Source: Polyangia bacterium
GTDB lineage: Bacteria > Myxococcota_A > Polyangia > Nannocystales > Nannocystaceae
Direction: 5' to 3'
Assembly: GCA_030424595.1 (NCBI GenBank)
Contig: JAUHWG010000016.1
Span: 124,001 to 188,000 of the forward strand
DNA length: 64,000 bases
The translations under genes were made by a program, and so were the position numbers. Positions 20,901-28,213 of the stretch are shown here, piece by piece. Numbering within the stretch: the stretch's first letter is position 1; each line of letters starts with the position of its first letter. A model generated the notes under the pieces. It saw only the letters and a list, made by a program, of their open reading frames with translations, was not told where the DNA came from and searched no databases.

Positions 20901-21235
20901 AGCTCAGACGGGGTCTCCTTCGGCTGCGCGCGGACGGGCTCGGCGAGCTCAGACGGGGTCTCCTTCGGCTGCGCGCGGACGGGCTCGGCGAGCTCCGACG
21001 CCTCCTCGCCGGCGTCCTGCGTCGTCGGCTCAGTCGTCACCGACTCGGCGGGAGCGGGGGCGGCCGCGGGATCCGGGGTATGAGCCGGGGCCTTGGCGGC
21101 GCTGCGTCGGAGCACCGGCAGGGGGCCGAGCGTCGAGCGTGACTTCGGCTGCGGGAGGTCGCGGAGGGCCTTGAGTATCCCCAGTGAGGGCCGTGGCGCG
21201 TCTTGATCCGCGCCCTCGCTGCCGCCTGTCGCCAC
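17930..21235 (-). CDS. Ser/Thr protein kinase with Ala/Pro-rich N-terminus, TM helix and TPR region
   Basis: About 1101 residues from GTG 21235. Residues 1-320 are a disordered Ala/Pro/Glu-rich region. The Hanks-type kinase domain is at about 323-620: GSGGMGEVY glycine loop, catalytic Lys in VALKVL (352), IIHRDFKPDN (HRD 458-460), DFG 478-480, and GTPAYMAPEQ. The activation segment carries a Ser-rich insertion. A single membrane helix is at about 627-648, followed by an extracytoplasmic half with TPR-like repeats to the end. The kinase thus faces the cytoplasm and the repeats face the periplasm, a common myxobacterial design for sensing. The frame stays open to ATG 21508, but residues encoded upstream of 21235 look non-coding, and TACGAT (21242-21247) sits 6 bases before the GTG. 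Confidence 0.88.
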   Translation of the reverse strand: MATGGSEGADQDAPRPSLGILKALRDLPQPKSRSTLGPLPVLRRSAAKAPAHTPDPAAAPAPAESVTTEPTTQDAGEEASELAEPVRAQPKETPSELAEPVRAQPKETPSELPVGAEPSLSPELGPRAEAAHAPVGAGAAAEDLTATPELNAASSPAPAAAPAPASASASASASASAGELRGPATPGFISVRPGGEDPRDGGDAPAPGDADASTHPGASDSPDTTEPPGSAEAAAPRIKRTPARGLGSGIPDVIDRSLEATPPIAIRALDPMRVPPPSPVQPSAAERGNGNGDDGDTPEERAAKAGATPEERSDIPSQIGRFTVLKLLGSGGMGEVYATYDPDLDRRVALKVLHAQVSQSSSSSTARARLLREAKALAKLSHPNVVAIYDVGTVDEQIFIAMEYVKGMTLTKWMRQPPEPIGDEPEALFKPWPDVLALFLQAGRGLAAAHKAGIIHRDFKPDNVLMGRDGRVRVVDFGLARADSGHPERPDTFADAIKSLSSQSSSVFNLRLTRTGGMAGTPAYMAPEQYLNLQVDARTDQFSYCVALYEGLYGERPFRGDTVARVRKAVINGEIVDAPKDSEVPLWLRNILLRGLSVHPGARYPSMDALLAELSDNPGRPQQSWLKAAMVLTAALLIGAFAFVQFREVDEGRLLDSASCSADEAAAPLFAAYGPARERELEERFATSGLADANQTWRRVDDLLDEMTVDIAETLRSVCTLDHLRGETRNPYVDRQHECLARRLGPLGALADGLGELAPEDQGHAVPAAHALLGLTPCSDPSSLQVRVDAPDDAELVELSARLRSDLDRARATAWLGRVDEGLAIARQVSTEAGHGDNFAVRAEAFLLKGELEQLRGDFEGAVRSLREALWHAEASRHDEVAIDSLTILVRVLEVDLQRHDDADNLPPRLTAAVRRLGDRRRDARAQHSLGLAESARGNTDAAIVRFENAATTAETIEGSYGRLLGASIRADLGRALADAGRLDEALEHHQQAVDALESTMGTNHPAVARATLALCESWAAKGELGRALRTCRRALELRGEPSVPGYQRAEARFALARVTLLAKRTDEAIAGARKALDEIGGDPAGKMLSQRVVAWLREHA
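20705..20752. repeat. GATGCG hexanucleotide repeat inside the kinase gene
   Basis: About seven 6-base units (GCGGAT on the + strand), encoding alternating Ala-Ser in the kinase N-terminal disordered region. Length changes would stay in frame. Confidence 0.8.
20901..20990. repeat. Perfect 45-bp tandem duplication inside the kinase gene
   Basis: Two identical 45-base copies (20901-20945 and 20946-20990) encode two identical 15-residue blocks (containing AEPVRAQPKETPS) in the disordered N-terminal region. Perfect identity implies a recent duplication. Confidence 0.85.
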
Positions 21236-21517
21236 CGCGGCATCGTACCACGCGGCCCCCGAAGGGAGGCTCGGTCGACCCCCGCCAAGCGGCCCTAGCA
21301 GCAGCTCGTCGGGGCCTCGCGGGCGCTCACGGTGGGTCGGTGAAGCGCCGCTTCGCCGGTGGGCCGCGCCGCCGAGCGGTCCCGCAATTGCGCTGGATCC
21401 GGGGGCGGGACGAAGCACGGGCGCGCGGATCTTCGTTAGGGCCGGCTGACGCGCTTGACAGGTCCGATCTGACACCTCCGCCTTGTTGGGTGTCCAGCGC
21501 TGATGCACACTCGGCCC

Positions 21518-22141
21518 ATGCCGAAGTTGAAGGTAACCCTCGTCTCCCTAGCCGCGGTCGGTGCTTGTGCGTTCGGCGCGTGGACGCTGGGAGCCTGTGT
21601 CTTTGGCGATCAAGAGGCCGCGGGCGCGGAGCATCTCGCCAACCATGTCTGGCTCGAGCGTCTGCCGACCGACGAGCGCGACATGATCACCCACTTCCTC
21701 GCGATCGACAGCCGCGACGGTCGCTTCGGCCTCGTCGGTCGCTCGTCGACCTGGCGCCACGTCATCGAGGTCTTCAAGTGGAGCCGCGAGAACGACCGCC
21801 TGACCCTCCTCTTCCCCCAAGAGCGGACCCGGGCGAGCTTTAACGTCCGCACCTGGGAGTGCAAGGGCGAGGCGCCGGCGCCCTTCGAGCTCTGCCTCGA
21901 GCTCGCCCGCGGCGATCGTTCGGTCGTCCTCTACAGCCGGCATGACTGGGTCGTCGAGCCCCACGACTTCATCGCCGACAGCTCCGAGGCGGTCGCCGAG
22001 CTCGTCGCCGACAACGCAGAGCTGCGCCCCCTCGCCTCCTCGCTGGGGGCGGCTCGGTCGGACGTGGCCGCGATGGTCGAGGCGGACGACATCGCCGAGG
22101 CCAGCGACGCCGCCGCGTGGGCGCTCCTCGGCGAGCGCTGA
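21518..22141 (+). CDS. Lipoprotein of unknown function
   Basis: 207 residues. The N-terminus has a Lys-containing n-region, a hydrophobic core and the lipobox LGAC near residue 27, so it is predicted to be lipid-modified. The mature part is mixed alpha/beta with charged residues; a segment with RTWEC...PFELCLEL holds two cysteines. The last 60 residues are acidic and helical. I do not recognise the family. It ends 9 bases before the MoaD-like gene and so may be the first gene of the MoaD-AOR run. ATG 21518 gives a more typical signal peptide than ATG 21503. Confidence 0.65.
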   Translation: MPKLKVTLVSLAAVGACAFGAWTLGACVFGDQEAAGAEHLANHVWLERLPTDERDMITHFLAIDSRDGRFGLVGRSSTWRHVIEVFKWSRENDRLTLLFPQERTRASFNVRTWECKGEAPAPFELCLELARGDRSVVLYSRHDWVVEPHDFIADSSEAVAELVADNAELRPLASSLGAARSDVAAMVEADDIAEASDAAAWALLGER

Positions 22142-22150
22142 GCCGCATGC

Positions 22151-22411
22151 ATGGTCGAGGTTGAACTCTACGGGCTCCCCCGCCTCTACGCGGGCGGGGA
22201 GCGCTGTCAGGTCCCCGCCGGGACGCTGCGCGAGGTCCTCCTCGCGGTCGAGGCCCGCTTTCCCGGCCTCGCGCCGGCGATGCTCCAGGGCGGCGCGGTG
22301 ACCGAGCTCGTCCGGGTGGCCCTCGACGGTCGCGAGATGATCGAGTCGGCCGACTATCCCCTGGGCGAGGGCGCGGTCCTCGTCCTCGTCTCGGCCCAGG
22401 CGGGGGGCTAG
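22151..22411 (+). CDS. MoaD/ThiS family small sulfur-carrier protein
   Basis: 86 residues with the ubiquitin-like beta-grasp pattern: VEVELYGL start, GTLREVLLAVEARFPGL helix, a central VRVALDGREM strand, and a C-terminal Gly-Gly. The Gly-Gly end is the site of thiocarboxylation in MoaD/ThiS proteins. It lies 4 bases before an aldehyde:ferredoxin oxidoreductase gene, an association seen often for tungsten enzymes and thought to serve pterin cofactor synthesis. It could be a dedicated MoaD for the tungstopterin cofactor or a general MoaD. No other moa gene is in the window. Confidence 0.85.
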   Translation: MVEVELYGLPRLYAGGERCQVPAGTLREVLLAVEARFPGLAPAMLQGGAVTELVRVALDGREMIESADYPLGEGAVLVLVSAQAGG

Positions 22412-22415
22412 CTCG

Positions 22416-24188
22416 GTGGGGATCTTCGGCCGGATTCTCAAGGTCAGGCTCGCGGGCGATCGCCTCGAGTGCGAGCACGTCCCCCTGGATCCTGAGGTCC
22501 ACCGCGCCTTTGTCGGCGGGGTGGGCCTCGGCGCCTATCTCCTCTGGCGCTTCGCCCCCGCCGGGGTCGACCCGCTCGCCCCCGAGGCCCCGCTTATCAT
22601 CGCCCTGGCGCCGCTCCTCGGGACCCCGCTGACGACGACGGCGAAGCTGGCCGTGGTCTGCAAGAGCCCGCTGACCGGGCGGATCTCCGACGGGCTCTCC
22701 TCCTCAAGCTTCGCCCTCGCGGCGAAGCGGCTCGGCGTCGACGCGATCGTCATCGTCGGCGCGCTCGATCGGCTCTCGACCGTCCACCTGAACGAGGAGC
22801 TCCACCGCTGTCGTCTCGAGCCCGCGGCGGCGTTGTCTGGGGCCTCGCCCGCGGAGGTCGGCGAGGCCTTCGCGGGGGCCCACGTCGCGGCGATCGGCGA
22901 GGCCGGAGAGCGCCGGGTCCGCTTCGCGTCGCTCGCGAACGATGGACGTCACGCGGGACGTGGCGGGGCCGGGGCGATCCTCGGCGCGAAGCAGGTCAAG
23001 GCGATCACCGTCCGGGGCGACGCGATCGCGACGGTGGCCGATGGCGAGGCGATGCGCGAGCGGGCCCGCGACCTCGCCCGTCGCAGCCGAGGGGCGGCGA
23101 CCGACAAGTATCGCCGCCTCGGCACGGTCTCCAACCTGGAGACCTTCGACCGCCTGCGGATCCTCCCGGCCCGCAACTTCCAGGCGGTGTCGATCGGCCG
23201 CAAGCGGGCCCGCAAGCTCTCCCCCGAGGGCCTCGGCGCGCAGGGGGGGCATGTCCGCGCCGGCTGTGCGGGCTGCACGATCGGCTGCGACCACCGCTTT
23301 GGCGGCACTCGCCTCGAGTACGAGAGCCTCTTCGCCCTCGGGCCGCTGTGCGGGGTCGAGGCGCCCGAGCTGGTGCTCGCGGCGGCGGCGGCCTGTGATC
23401 GCCTCGGCCTCGACACCATCTCTACCGGCGGAACGATCGCCTTCGCGATGGAGTGTGCAGCGCGCGGGCTCGTGCCCTGGTCGCTGCGCTTCGGCGACGA
23501 CCTGGTCCCGTGGATCGAGCGGATCGCCGCCCGTGAGGGGATCGGCGACAGGCTCGCGGAGGGCAGCCGTCGCCTCGCGGCGTCGATAGGCCAGGGCAGC
23601 GAGCGCTTCGCCTGTCACGTGAAGGGGCTCGAGCTACCCGGCTACGAGCCGAGGACGATGCAGACGATGGCGCTCGGCCTCGCGGTCGCGGCCCGGGGCG
23701 CCGATCACAACCGCAGCGGCGCCTACCAGGCCGACCTCCGCCCCGGCGTCGATCGTTTCGCCGCCGACCTCGAGGAGACCCCGCCGCGGGTGATCGAGAC
23801 CGAGGATCACGCGGCGCTCCTCGACTCGCTGATCCTCTGCAAGTTCCTCCGGGGGGCGATCGCCGATCCCTGGGTCGAGGGGGCGGAGCTGCTGGCGATG
23901 GCCGCAGGGATCGACCTCAGCGGCGCCGAGCTCCGGGCCGCGATCCGTCGGATCGTCGGCCTTCGTCACCTCTTTAATCGTCGCGAGGGCTGGACGATCG
24001 CCGAGGACACGCTCCCCGAGCGCTTCCTCAGCGAGCCCCTGGAGGACGGCGAGGTCGTCTCCCGCGAGCTCCTGCAGGGGATGGTCGCCGGGTACTATCG
24101 CGCCCGCGGCTACGGTGCGGACGGCGCCCTCGGCGGCGCTCAGCTCGAGCGTCTGCAGCTCGGCCGATGGCTAGAGATGGAGCCCTAG
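22416..24188 (+). CDS. Aldehyde:ferredoxin oxidoreductase family (tungsten) enzyme
   Basis: 590 residues, close to the usual 600. These cytoplasmic enzymes oxidise aldehydes, or reduce acids in the reverse direction, using a tungsten bis-pterin and a [4Fe-4S] cluster. Visible features are the N-terminal pterin-binding domain (FVGGVGLGAYLL at 32-43, RGGAGAILG at 182-190) and the cluster ligands in CAGCTIGC (Cys 284, 287, 291). The fourth cysteine is in LILCKF near residue 470, so the full ligand set is kept. It starts with GTG 4 bases after the MoaD-like gene, so translation is probably coupled. The subfamily and substrate are not clear. In an otherwise aerobic-looking neighbourhood it suggests some oxygen-poor metabolism. 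Confidence 0.9.
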   Translation: MGIFGRILKVRLAGDRLECEHVPLDPEVHRAFVGGVGLGAYLLWRFAPAGVDPLAPEAPLIIALAPLLGTPLTTTAKLAVVCKSPLTGRISDGLSSSSFALAAKRLGVDAIVIVGALDRLSTVHLNEELHRCRLEPAAALSGASPAEVGEAFAGAHVAAIGEAGERRVRFASLANDGRHAGRGGAGAILGAKQVKAITVRGDAIATVADGEAMRERARDLARRSRGAATDKYRRLGTVSNLETFDRLRILPARNFQAVSIGRKRARKLSPEGLGAQGGHVRAGCAGCTIGCDHRFGGTRLEYESLFALGPLCGVEAPELVLAAAAACDRLGLDTISTGGTIAFAMECAARGLVPWSLRFGDDLVPWIERIAAREGIGDRLAEGSRRLAASIGQGSERFACHVKGLELPGYEPRTMQTMALGLAVAARGADHNRSGAYQADLRPGVDRFAADLEETPPRVIETEDHAALLDSLILCKFLRGAIADPWVEGAELLAMAAGIDLSGAELRAAIRRIVGLRHLFNRREGWTIAEDTLPERFLSEPLEDGEVVSRELLQGMVAGYYRARGYGADGALGGAQLERLQLGRWLEMEP

Positions 24189-24320
24189 CGGGCCGTGGCA
24201 AAAGTCCCGCGCGGTCTCGCTTGCCTCGCCCGAAGCTCTCCTCGGCAGGGTCTGTGACACTGTCGTCACGTGGCATCGCTGCGGCCTCCTCGGTCTTTTT
24301 CGAGAACCGTCGATCGCACC

Positions 24321-24349
24321 TTGTCAGACGGCGGGCGCTCGGTTAGGTC
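24321..24349 (+). promoter_or_regulatory. apaG promoter (leaderless type)
   Basis: TTGTCA (24321-24326), 17-base spacer, TAGGTC (24344-24349), then 6 bases to the GTG start. No ribosome site is present. Transcription would begin at or next to the start codon. Confidence 0.6.
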
Positions 24350-24355
24350 ACCGGC

Positions 24356-24742
24356 GTGCAGGTCGAGATGATCAGCGACGGGATCCGGATCGAGGTCCGC
24401 TCCTCCTACCTACCGGCTCGTTCACTTCCTCGCGATCAACGCTTCGCGTTCGCGTACACCGTGCGGATCTCGAACGAGGGTGAGGACGCAGCTCAGCTCC
24501 GACGTCGCCACTGGATCATCACCGACGCGATCGGCGAGACCCGTGAGGTCGAGGGTGAGGGCGTCGTCGGTGCGCAGCCGATGCTCAACCCCGGCGAGTC
24601 TTTTGAGTACACCAGCGCCTGCGTGCTCGGGACTCCCCACGGCTCGATGAAGGGGTCCTACATGATGCTCCGCCCGGACGGTCGTTGCTTTGAGGCGCTG
24701 GTCGATCCCTTCGTCCTCGCCGATCCGGCGGCGATGAACTGA
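24356..24742 (+). CDS. apaG: ApaG protein
   Basis: 128 residues, one immunoglobulin-like ApaG domain. Typical segments are the N-terminal IRIEVRSSYLP, YTVRISNEGE near 35, RHWIITDA near 52, GVVGAQP near 70, and GSMKGSYMM followed by FEALVDPF at the C-terminus. ApaG is linked to Co2+/Mg2+ resistance in enterics and as a domain in F-box proteins, but its biochemical role is unsettled. GTG 24356 is supported by the promoter 6 bases upstream. Confidence 0.93.
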   Translation: MQVEMISDGIRIEVRSSYLPARSLPRDQRFAFAYTVRISNEGEDAAQLRRRHWIITDAIGETREVEGEGVVGAQPMLNPGESFEYTSACVLGTPHGSMKGSYMMLRPDGRCFEALVDPFVLADPAAMN

Positions 24743-24911
24743 GCGGGGTGATCTCCGCGGATGACCGCCCGGTCGCACATGTTCTGGCGCAGCCGCGTGA
24801 TCGCCCGTGTAGCCGCGAATACGCGCTGATCTCGCGCGACCTTGAGCGTTCGTGGCAGGTCTTCGCGGCGAGCTTGCCGGTGCTCGCATAGGGTGATATT
24901 TCGGCGATTCT

Positions 24912-25481
24912 ATGAAGAACGTCGTTGGATTTTCTCAGGCCAAGAGCCTTATTTTCCCTGTCTTCGCGGCGCTCGGGCTGGCCCTCGGCGGCTGTGCCGG
25001 CGACGACATGGGGTCGACGGACACGGACGACACGACCGCGTCGACGACGAACCCCTCGACGGACTCCGAGAGTTCGGAGTCGGCGACCACGAGCGACAGC
25101 GAGACCGGCTCGACCAGCGACGGCACCGACACCGATCCGACGACGACCACGGGCGGGGCGGTCGACTACGAGGCTGACATCCAGCCGATCTGGGACGCCC
25201 GCTGCGTCGCCGGCTGCCACTCCGCGGGCGGCTCGAAGCCCGACGTTCCGCTCGGCCCCGGCGAATCGCACGGCACCCTCGTCGGCAAGCCCTCGATCCA
25301 GCTCCCGTCGATGAACATGGTCGAGCCCGAGGACAAGGACAACAGCTACCTCTGGCACAAGCTCAACAACGCTCAGGCGGACGTCGGCGGCAGCGGCAGC
25401 TCGATGCCCCTCGGCGGCATGCTCGACGCGGGCGATCTGGCCAAGGTCGAGAGCTGGATCGACGGCGGCGCTGGGATGTAG
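24912..25481 (+). CDS. Cytochrome-like lipoprotein 1 (CX3CH motif)
   Basis: 189 residues. Signal peptide with lipobox LGGC near residue 28, then a Thr/Ser/Asp linker (about 30-80), then a globular domain of about 105 residues starting YEADIQPIWDARC. That domain has a CVAGCH motif, i.e. CX3CH rather than CXXCH, and a downstream SMPLGG segment where cytochrome-like domains carry the Met ligand. It ends DWI-like (SWIDGGAGM). The layout matches the c-type cytochrome-like domains of planctomycete and myxobacterial lipoproteins. Heme attachment is uncertain because of the spacing. It is the first of three paralogues in a row. No ribosome site is visible. Confidence 0.75.
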   Translation: MKNVVGFSQAKSLIFPVFAALGLALGGCAGDDMGSTDTDDTTASTTNPSTDSESSESATTSDSETGSTSDGTDTDPTTTTGGAVDYEADIQPIWDARCVAGCHSAGGSKPDVPLGPGESHGTLVGKPSIQLPSMNMVEPEDKDNSYLWHKLNNAQADVGGSGSSMPLGGMLDAGDLAKVESWIDGGAGM

Positions 25482-25811
25482 GTCCTGTCGTTGACGGTGC
25501 CGAGCTCCTGGACGGAGCCGGCACGTCGCGGACCGTGCTCACAGATCGCACGGGTCGCGTATCGGGCGAAGACTGGACGCTAGCGGGCGTCGCGTCTTCG
25601 CCCGCGCGCGTTTGTGGAGCGCGCTCCGGGGATCTCCGACGTTCCGGTCGGCATGTTTGTGGCGCGGCCCACGGGTATTGCTCTGCTCAAAAATTTCGCT
25701 TGCGACGACAGTTGCCACGGGTGCCGCGTCGCTGGCACCTTCGAGGCGCCTACTCCCTTTCTCTGTATTTTCTGCTCCTGCATTCTTCTGCATTCGATTT
25801 TGAGGAACACA
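25482..25811. other. Spacer between cytochrome-like lipoproteins 1 and 2
   Basis: 330 bases. An 11-bp stem with one bulge (25497-25508 with 25514-25524) follows lipoprotein 1 without a T tract. A second 6-bp hairpin GGTGCC/GGCACC lies at 25720-25739. Two direct CTGCATTC repeats (25778-25785, 25788-25795) sit 10 bases apart just before the GAGGAA ribosome site of lipoprotein 2. The region from 25680 is AT-richer than its surroundings. An open frame runs in from 25614, but a conventional signal peptide starts at 25812. Confidence 0.5.
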
Positions 25812-26504
25812 ATGATCAAACACCTCTCGCGGGCCCTCACTTGCCTCTTCGTCGGCGCGGCCCTGACCGCCTGTGCCGGTGACGACACCGGCGACTCCGA
25901 CACCGATCCGACGACCACAGCCTCGACGAGCCCGACCTCCTCGACGAGCGAGACCGGCACGACCGGTGAGACCGGCACGACGACGGATCCGACGACGACA
26001 GACCCGACGACGACGGACCCGACGACGACGGACCCGACGACGACGGACCCGACGACGACAGACCCGACGACGACGGACCCGACGACGACGACGACGGACC
26101 CGACGACGACGACGGACCCGACGACGACGACCGATCCGACGGACACGGACACGGACACGGACACGGTCGGGACCACGACCGACGGCGGCATGGGCTTCGC
26201 CGCGGATGTCTACCCGATCATCTCGGCGAGCTGTAGCTGCCACCTAAACGGTCCCAAGGCGGGCCTCGAGATGCCAGACGCCGCGACCGCCTACGCGAAC
26301 CTCGTCGACGTCGCCTCGACCCAGGCTCCCGACCGTCTCCGCGTCGCGCCGGGGATGCCGGGGGAGAGCTACATCATCAACAAGATCGAGGGCTCCCACC
26401 TGGACGTCGGCGGCAAGGGCAATCAGATGCCCCCTGGCGGCCCGCTCTCGGCCGACAAGATCATGGCCTTCAAGGACTGGATCGCCGAGGGCGCGATGCC
26501 GTAG
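25812..26504 (+). CDS. Cytochrome-like lipoprotein 2 (CX1CH motif, Thr/Asp-Pro repeat linker)
   Basis: 230 residues. Signal peptide with lipobox LTAC near residue 21, then a linker of about 90 residues dominated by repeats of Asp-Pro-Thr-Thr-Thr. The C-terminal domain begins FAADVYPIISASC and carries SCSCHL, a CX1CH motif. It ends with QMPPGGPLSADKI and DWIAEGAMP, closely parallel to lipoproteins 1 and 3. The conserved Met-Pro is the expected position of a heme Met ligand. A GAGGAA ribosome site precedes ATG 25812. The linker DNA is a 15-base repeat (25979-26150). Confidence 0.78.
   Translation: MIKHLSRALTCLFVGAALTACAGDDTGDSDTDPTTTASTSPTSSTSETGTTGETGTTTDPTTTDPTTTDPTTTDPTTTDPTTTDPTTTDPTTTTTDPTTTTDPTTTTDPTDTDTDTDTVGTTTDGGMGFAADVYPIISASCSCHLNGPKAGLEMPDAATAYANLVDVASTQAPDRLRVAPGMPGESYIINKIEGSHLDVGGKGNQMPPGGPLSADKIMAFKDWIAEGAMP
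25979..26150. repeat. In-frame GACCCGACGACGACG-type repeat
   Basis: Repeats of a 15-base unit (with 12- and 18-base variants) encode the DPTTT linker of lipoprotein 2. All unit changes are multiples of three, so the linker length can vary without a frameshift. Confidence 0.8.
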
Positions 26505-26642
26505 TCGCCTGGGCTGTGGGCTGTGGGCTGTGGGCCCACGCCCTCGTCCGAAGCTCCGCGGAGGGATCCATCGCCGGTCTCTCCGCGGATTTTTCGTGGG
26601 CGCTTCAATTCCTCGGGTTGAAGGGTCATCCTCGGGGCGGAC

Positions 26643-27512
26643 GTGCAGATCAGGACCCGACGACGTGGCGCCCCCGAGACGTCGCCGAAGCTCGCTCGGC
26701 GCTCCGTCGGCCGGGGCGGCGCGTCGTCTCGGCGGACGAGCGGACAGACGAAGGAGACGCTCCTCAGCCCTCTCCGCGCCGGGCTCTTCGTGGCCGTGAC
26801 CGTGACCCTGGCGCTCAGCTCGGCCTGCGCAGGGGACGACGAGGCCATGAGCGAGGGCACGGGTGAGTCGAGCTCCAGCGGGGGCGCTGTGTCGACGAGC
26901 GGCGCTGCGACGGGCGGCTCGACGATGACTGGATCCGCGAGCGTCACCGTCGGGGGATCGTCGACGGGCGAGTCGAGCTCGACGGGGACGACCGCGGTGA
27001 CCGACACGGACCCGACGAGCGCTACGGACCCGACGAGCGCTACGGGCACGGGCGCCACGGACGGGACTGTCGGCACGGGCGCCACGGACGGGACTGTCGG
27101 CACGGGCGGCACGGGCGCCACGGACGGCACGGAGGGGACGACGGGCGCGGACGGGACCGAGGGCTCCACCACGGAGCCGAGCACGGGGAGCGACGGGTCG
27201 ACCGGCGGCGACGGGCTCTCGTTCGCGGCGGAGATCTTCCCGCTCATCGCCCTCCACTGCTCATGTCACAAGGTCAGCTATCCCGACGCGGAGACGACGT
27301 ATGCAGCCCTCGTTGAGCAGCCGTCGATGGGGGTCCCAGAGCTGACCTTGGTGGTCCCCTACGACGTCGAGGCGAGCTACCTCCTAAACAAGCTCCGGGA
27401 CACCCAGCTCGAGGTCGGAGGTCTTGGGGCGCAAATGCCGCCAAAGCAGCCGCTCAGCCCAGAGGAGCTCGATCTCTTCGACCTGTGGGTCTTCGAGGGG
27501 GCGGCGCCTTGA
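26643..27512 (+). CDS. Cytochrome-like lipoprotein 3 (CX1CH motif)
   Basis: 289 residues from GTG 26643; the true start is uncertain because the first 40 residues are Arg-rich and unlike a signal peptide. The hydrophobic core begins near residue 44 and ends LSSAC (Cys 62), an imperfect lipobox. Then comes a 130-residue Gly/Ser/Thr linker, and a C-terminal domain starting FAAEIFPLIALHC with HCSCHK, a CX1CH motif, followed by QMPPKQPLSPEEL and LWVFEGAAP. The domain is clearly paralogous to lipoproteins 1 and 2. An alternative start closer to residue 40 would give a better signal peptide. The three genes are in tandem and the same direction, with spacers of 330 and 138 bases. Confidence 0.68.
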   Translation: MQIRTRRRGAPETSPKLARRSVGRGGASSRRTSGQTKETLLSPLRAGLFVAVTVTLALSSACAGDDEAMSEGTGESSSSGGAVSTSGAATGGSTMTGSASVTVGGSSTGESSSTGTTAVTDTDPTSATDPTSATGTGATDGTVGTGATDGTVGTGGTGATDGTEGTTGADGTEGSTTEPSTGSDGSTGGDGLSFAAEIFPLIALHCSCHKVSYPDAETTYAALVEQPSMGVPELTLVVPYDVEASYLLNKLRDTQLEVGGLGAQMPPKQPLSPEELDLFDLWVFEGAAP

Positions 27513-27744
27513 GATCTGCCCCGGAGGCGATGAGCTCTCGTGACCTCGGCGCGGGGCGATGTTCGGGCGCGGAGCGAGCTGGGTCCGAGGCGCGGCGCAG
27601 GACCGGTTGCGTTGCCCTGAGCCGCAGGCTGGGGGTTGAGCGCGAAGGTTGGAGCTCCGGAGCACTCGACGCCTGTGGTGACTTGACTCCTCGGTGAAAA
27701 GGGGGCAGCCTCCGTCCTCCCCGGTCTACGGGGGAGAATTCGCT

Positions 27745-27981
27745 ATGGCTCAGGTCTGTCAGGTCACCGGTAAGCGCCCTCTCACGGGCATGAACGTCTC
27801 CCACTCGCACATCCGCACCAAGAAGCGGTCGAGCCCCAACCTGCACCAGAAGCGCTTCTGGGTGCCGACGGAGAACCGCTTCGTCAGCCTCCGGGTGAGC
27901 GCCCACGGGATGCGGATCATCAGCAAGCGCGGCATCGAGTCCGTGCTTCGCGACATCCGCGCTCGCGGCGTCAAGGTCTGA
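27745..27981 (+). CDS. rpmB: 50S ribosomal protein L28
   Basis: 78 residues, the same length as E. coli L28. The start MAQVCQVTGKRPLTGMNVSH and the later HIRTKKR and NLHQKRFW blocks are typical. It binds 23S rRNA in the large subunit. There is a single cysteine in the N-terminal segment, so the four-Cys zinc form is absent. A GGGGGAG ribosome site (27731-27737) precedes ATG 27745. A hairpin GAGCCC/GGGCTC overlaps the stop (27980-27994). Confidence 0.97.
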   Translation: MAQVCQVTGKRPLTGMNVSHSHIRTKKRSSPNLHQKRFWVPTENRFVSLRVSAHGMRIISKRGIESVLRDIRARGVKV

Positions 27982-28003
27982 GCCCGACGGGCTCCGAGCG
28001 ATA

Positions 28004-28030
28004 CCCCGCGTGCCATCAGGGCCCGCGGGG
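28004..28030 (+). terminator. Possible rpmB terminator
   Basis: CCCCGCG (28004-28010) pairs with CGCGGGG (28024-28030) across a 13-base loop. A GTTCGTGTTT tail follows at 28032. The T run is weak. Confidence 0.45.
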
Positions 28031-28213
28031 AGTTCGTGTTTAAGGCCGACGGTTCTCTGGATCGACGGCTCCCCGTGCGGTGCCCTCTGGTACGGCGGGC
28101 ACGGCGGGTACACAGGGCTCCGAGCGGCTTGGCGGCGCTCTGCGACCCAGGACCCGACGTCCAGGCCGGGTCGCGTTGTGATGAGCGGGCCTCGCGGGTC
28201 GGGCGACCTGAGC

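Noticed and set aside
21236..21508. N-terminal extension of the kinase to ATG 21508
   Set aside because: The added 91 residues are Arg/Pro/Gly-rich and unlike the rest, the extension would overlap the start of the divergent lipoprotein, and a -10-like hexamer precedes GTG 21235.
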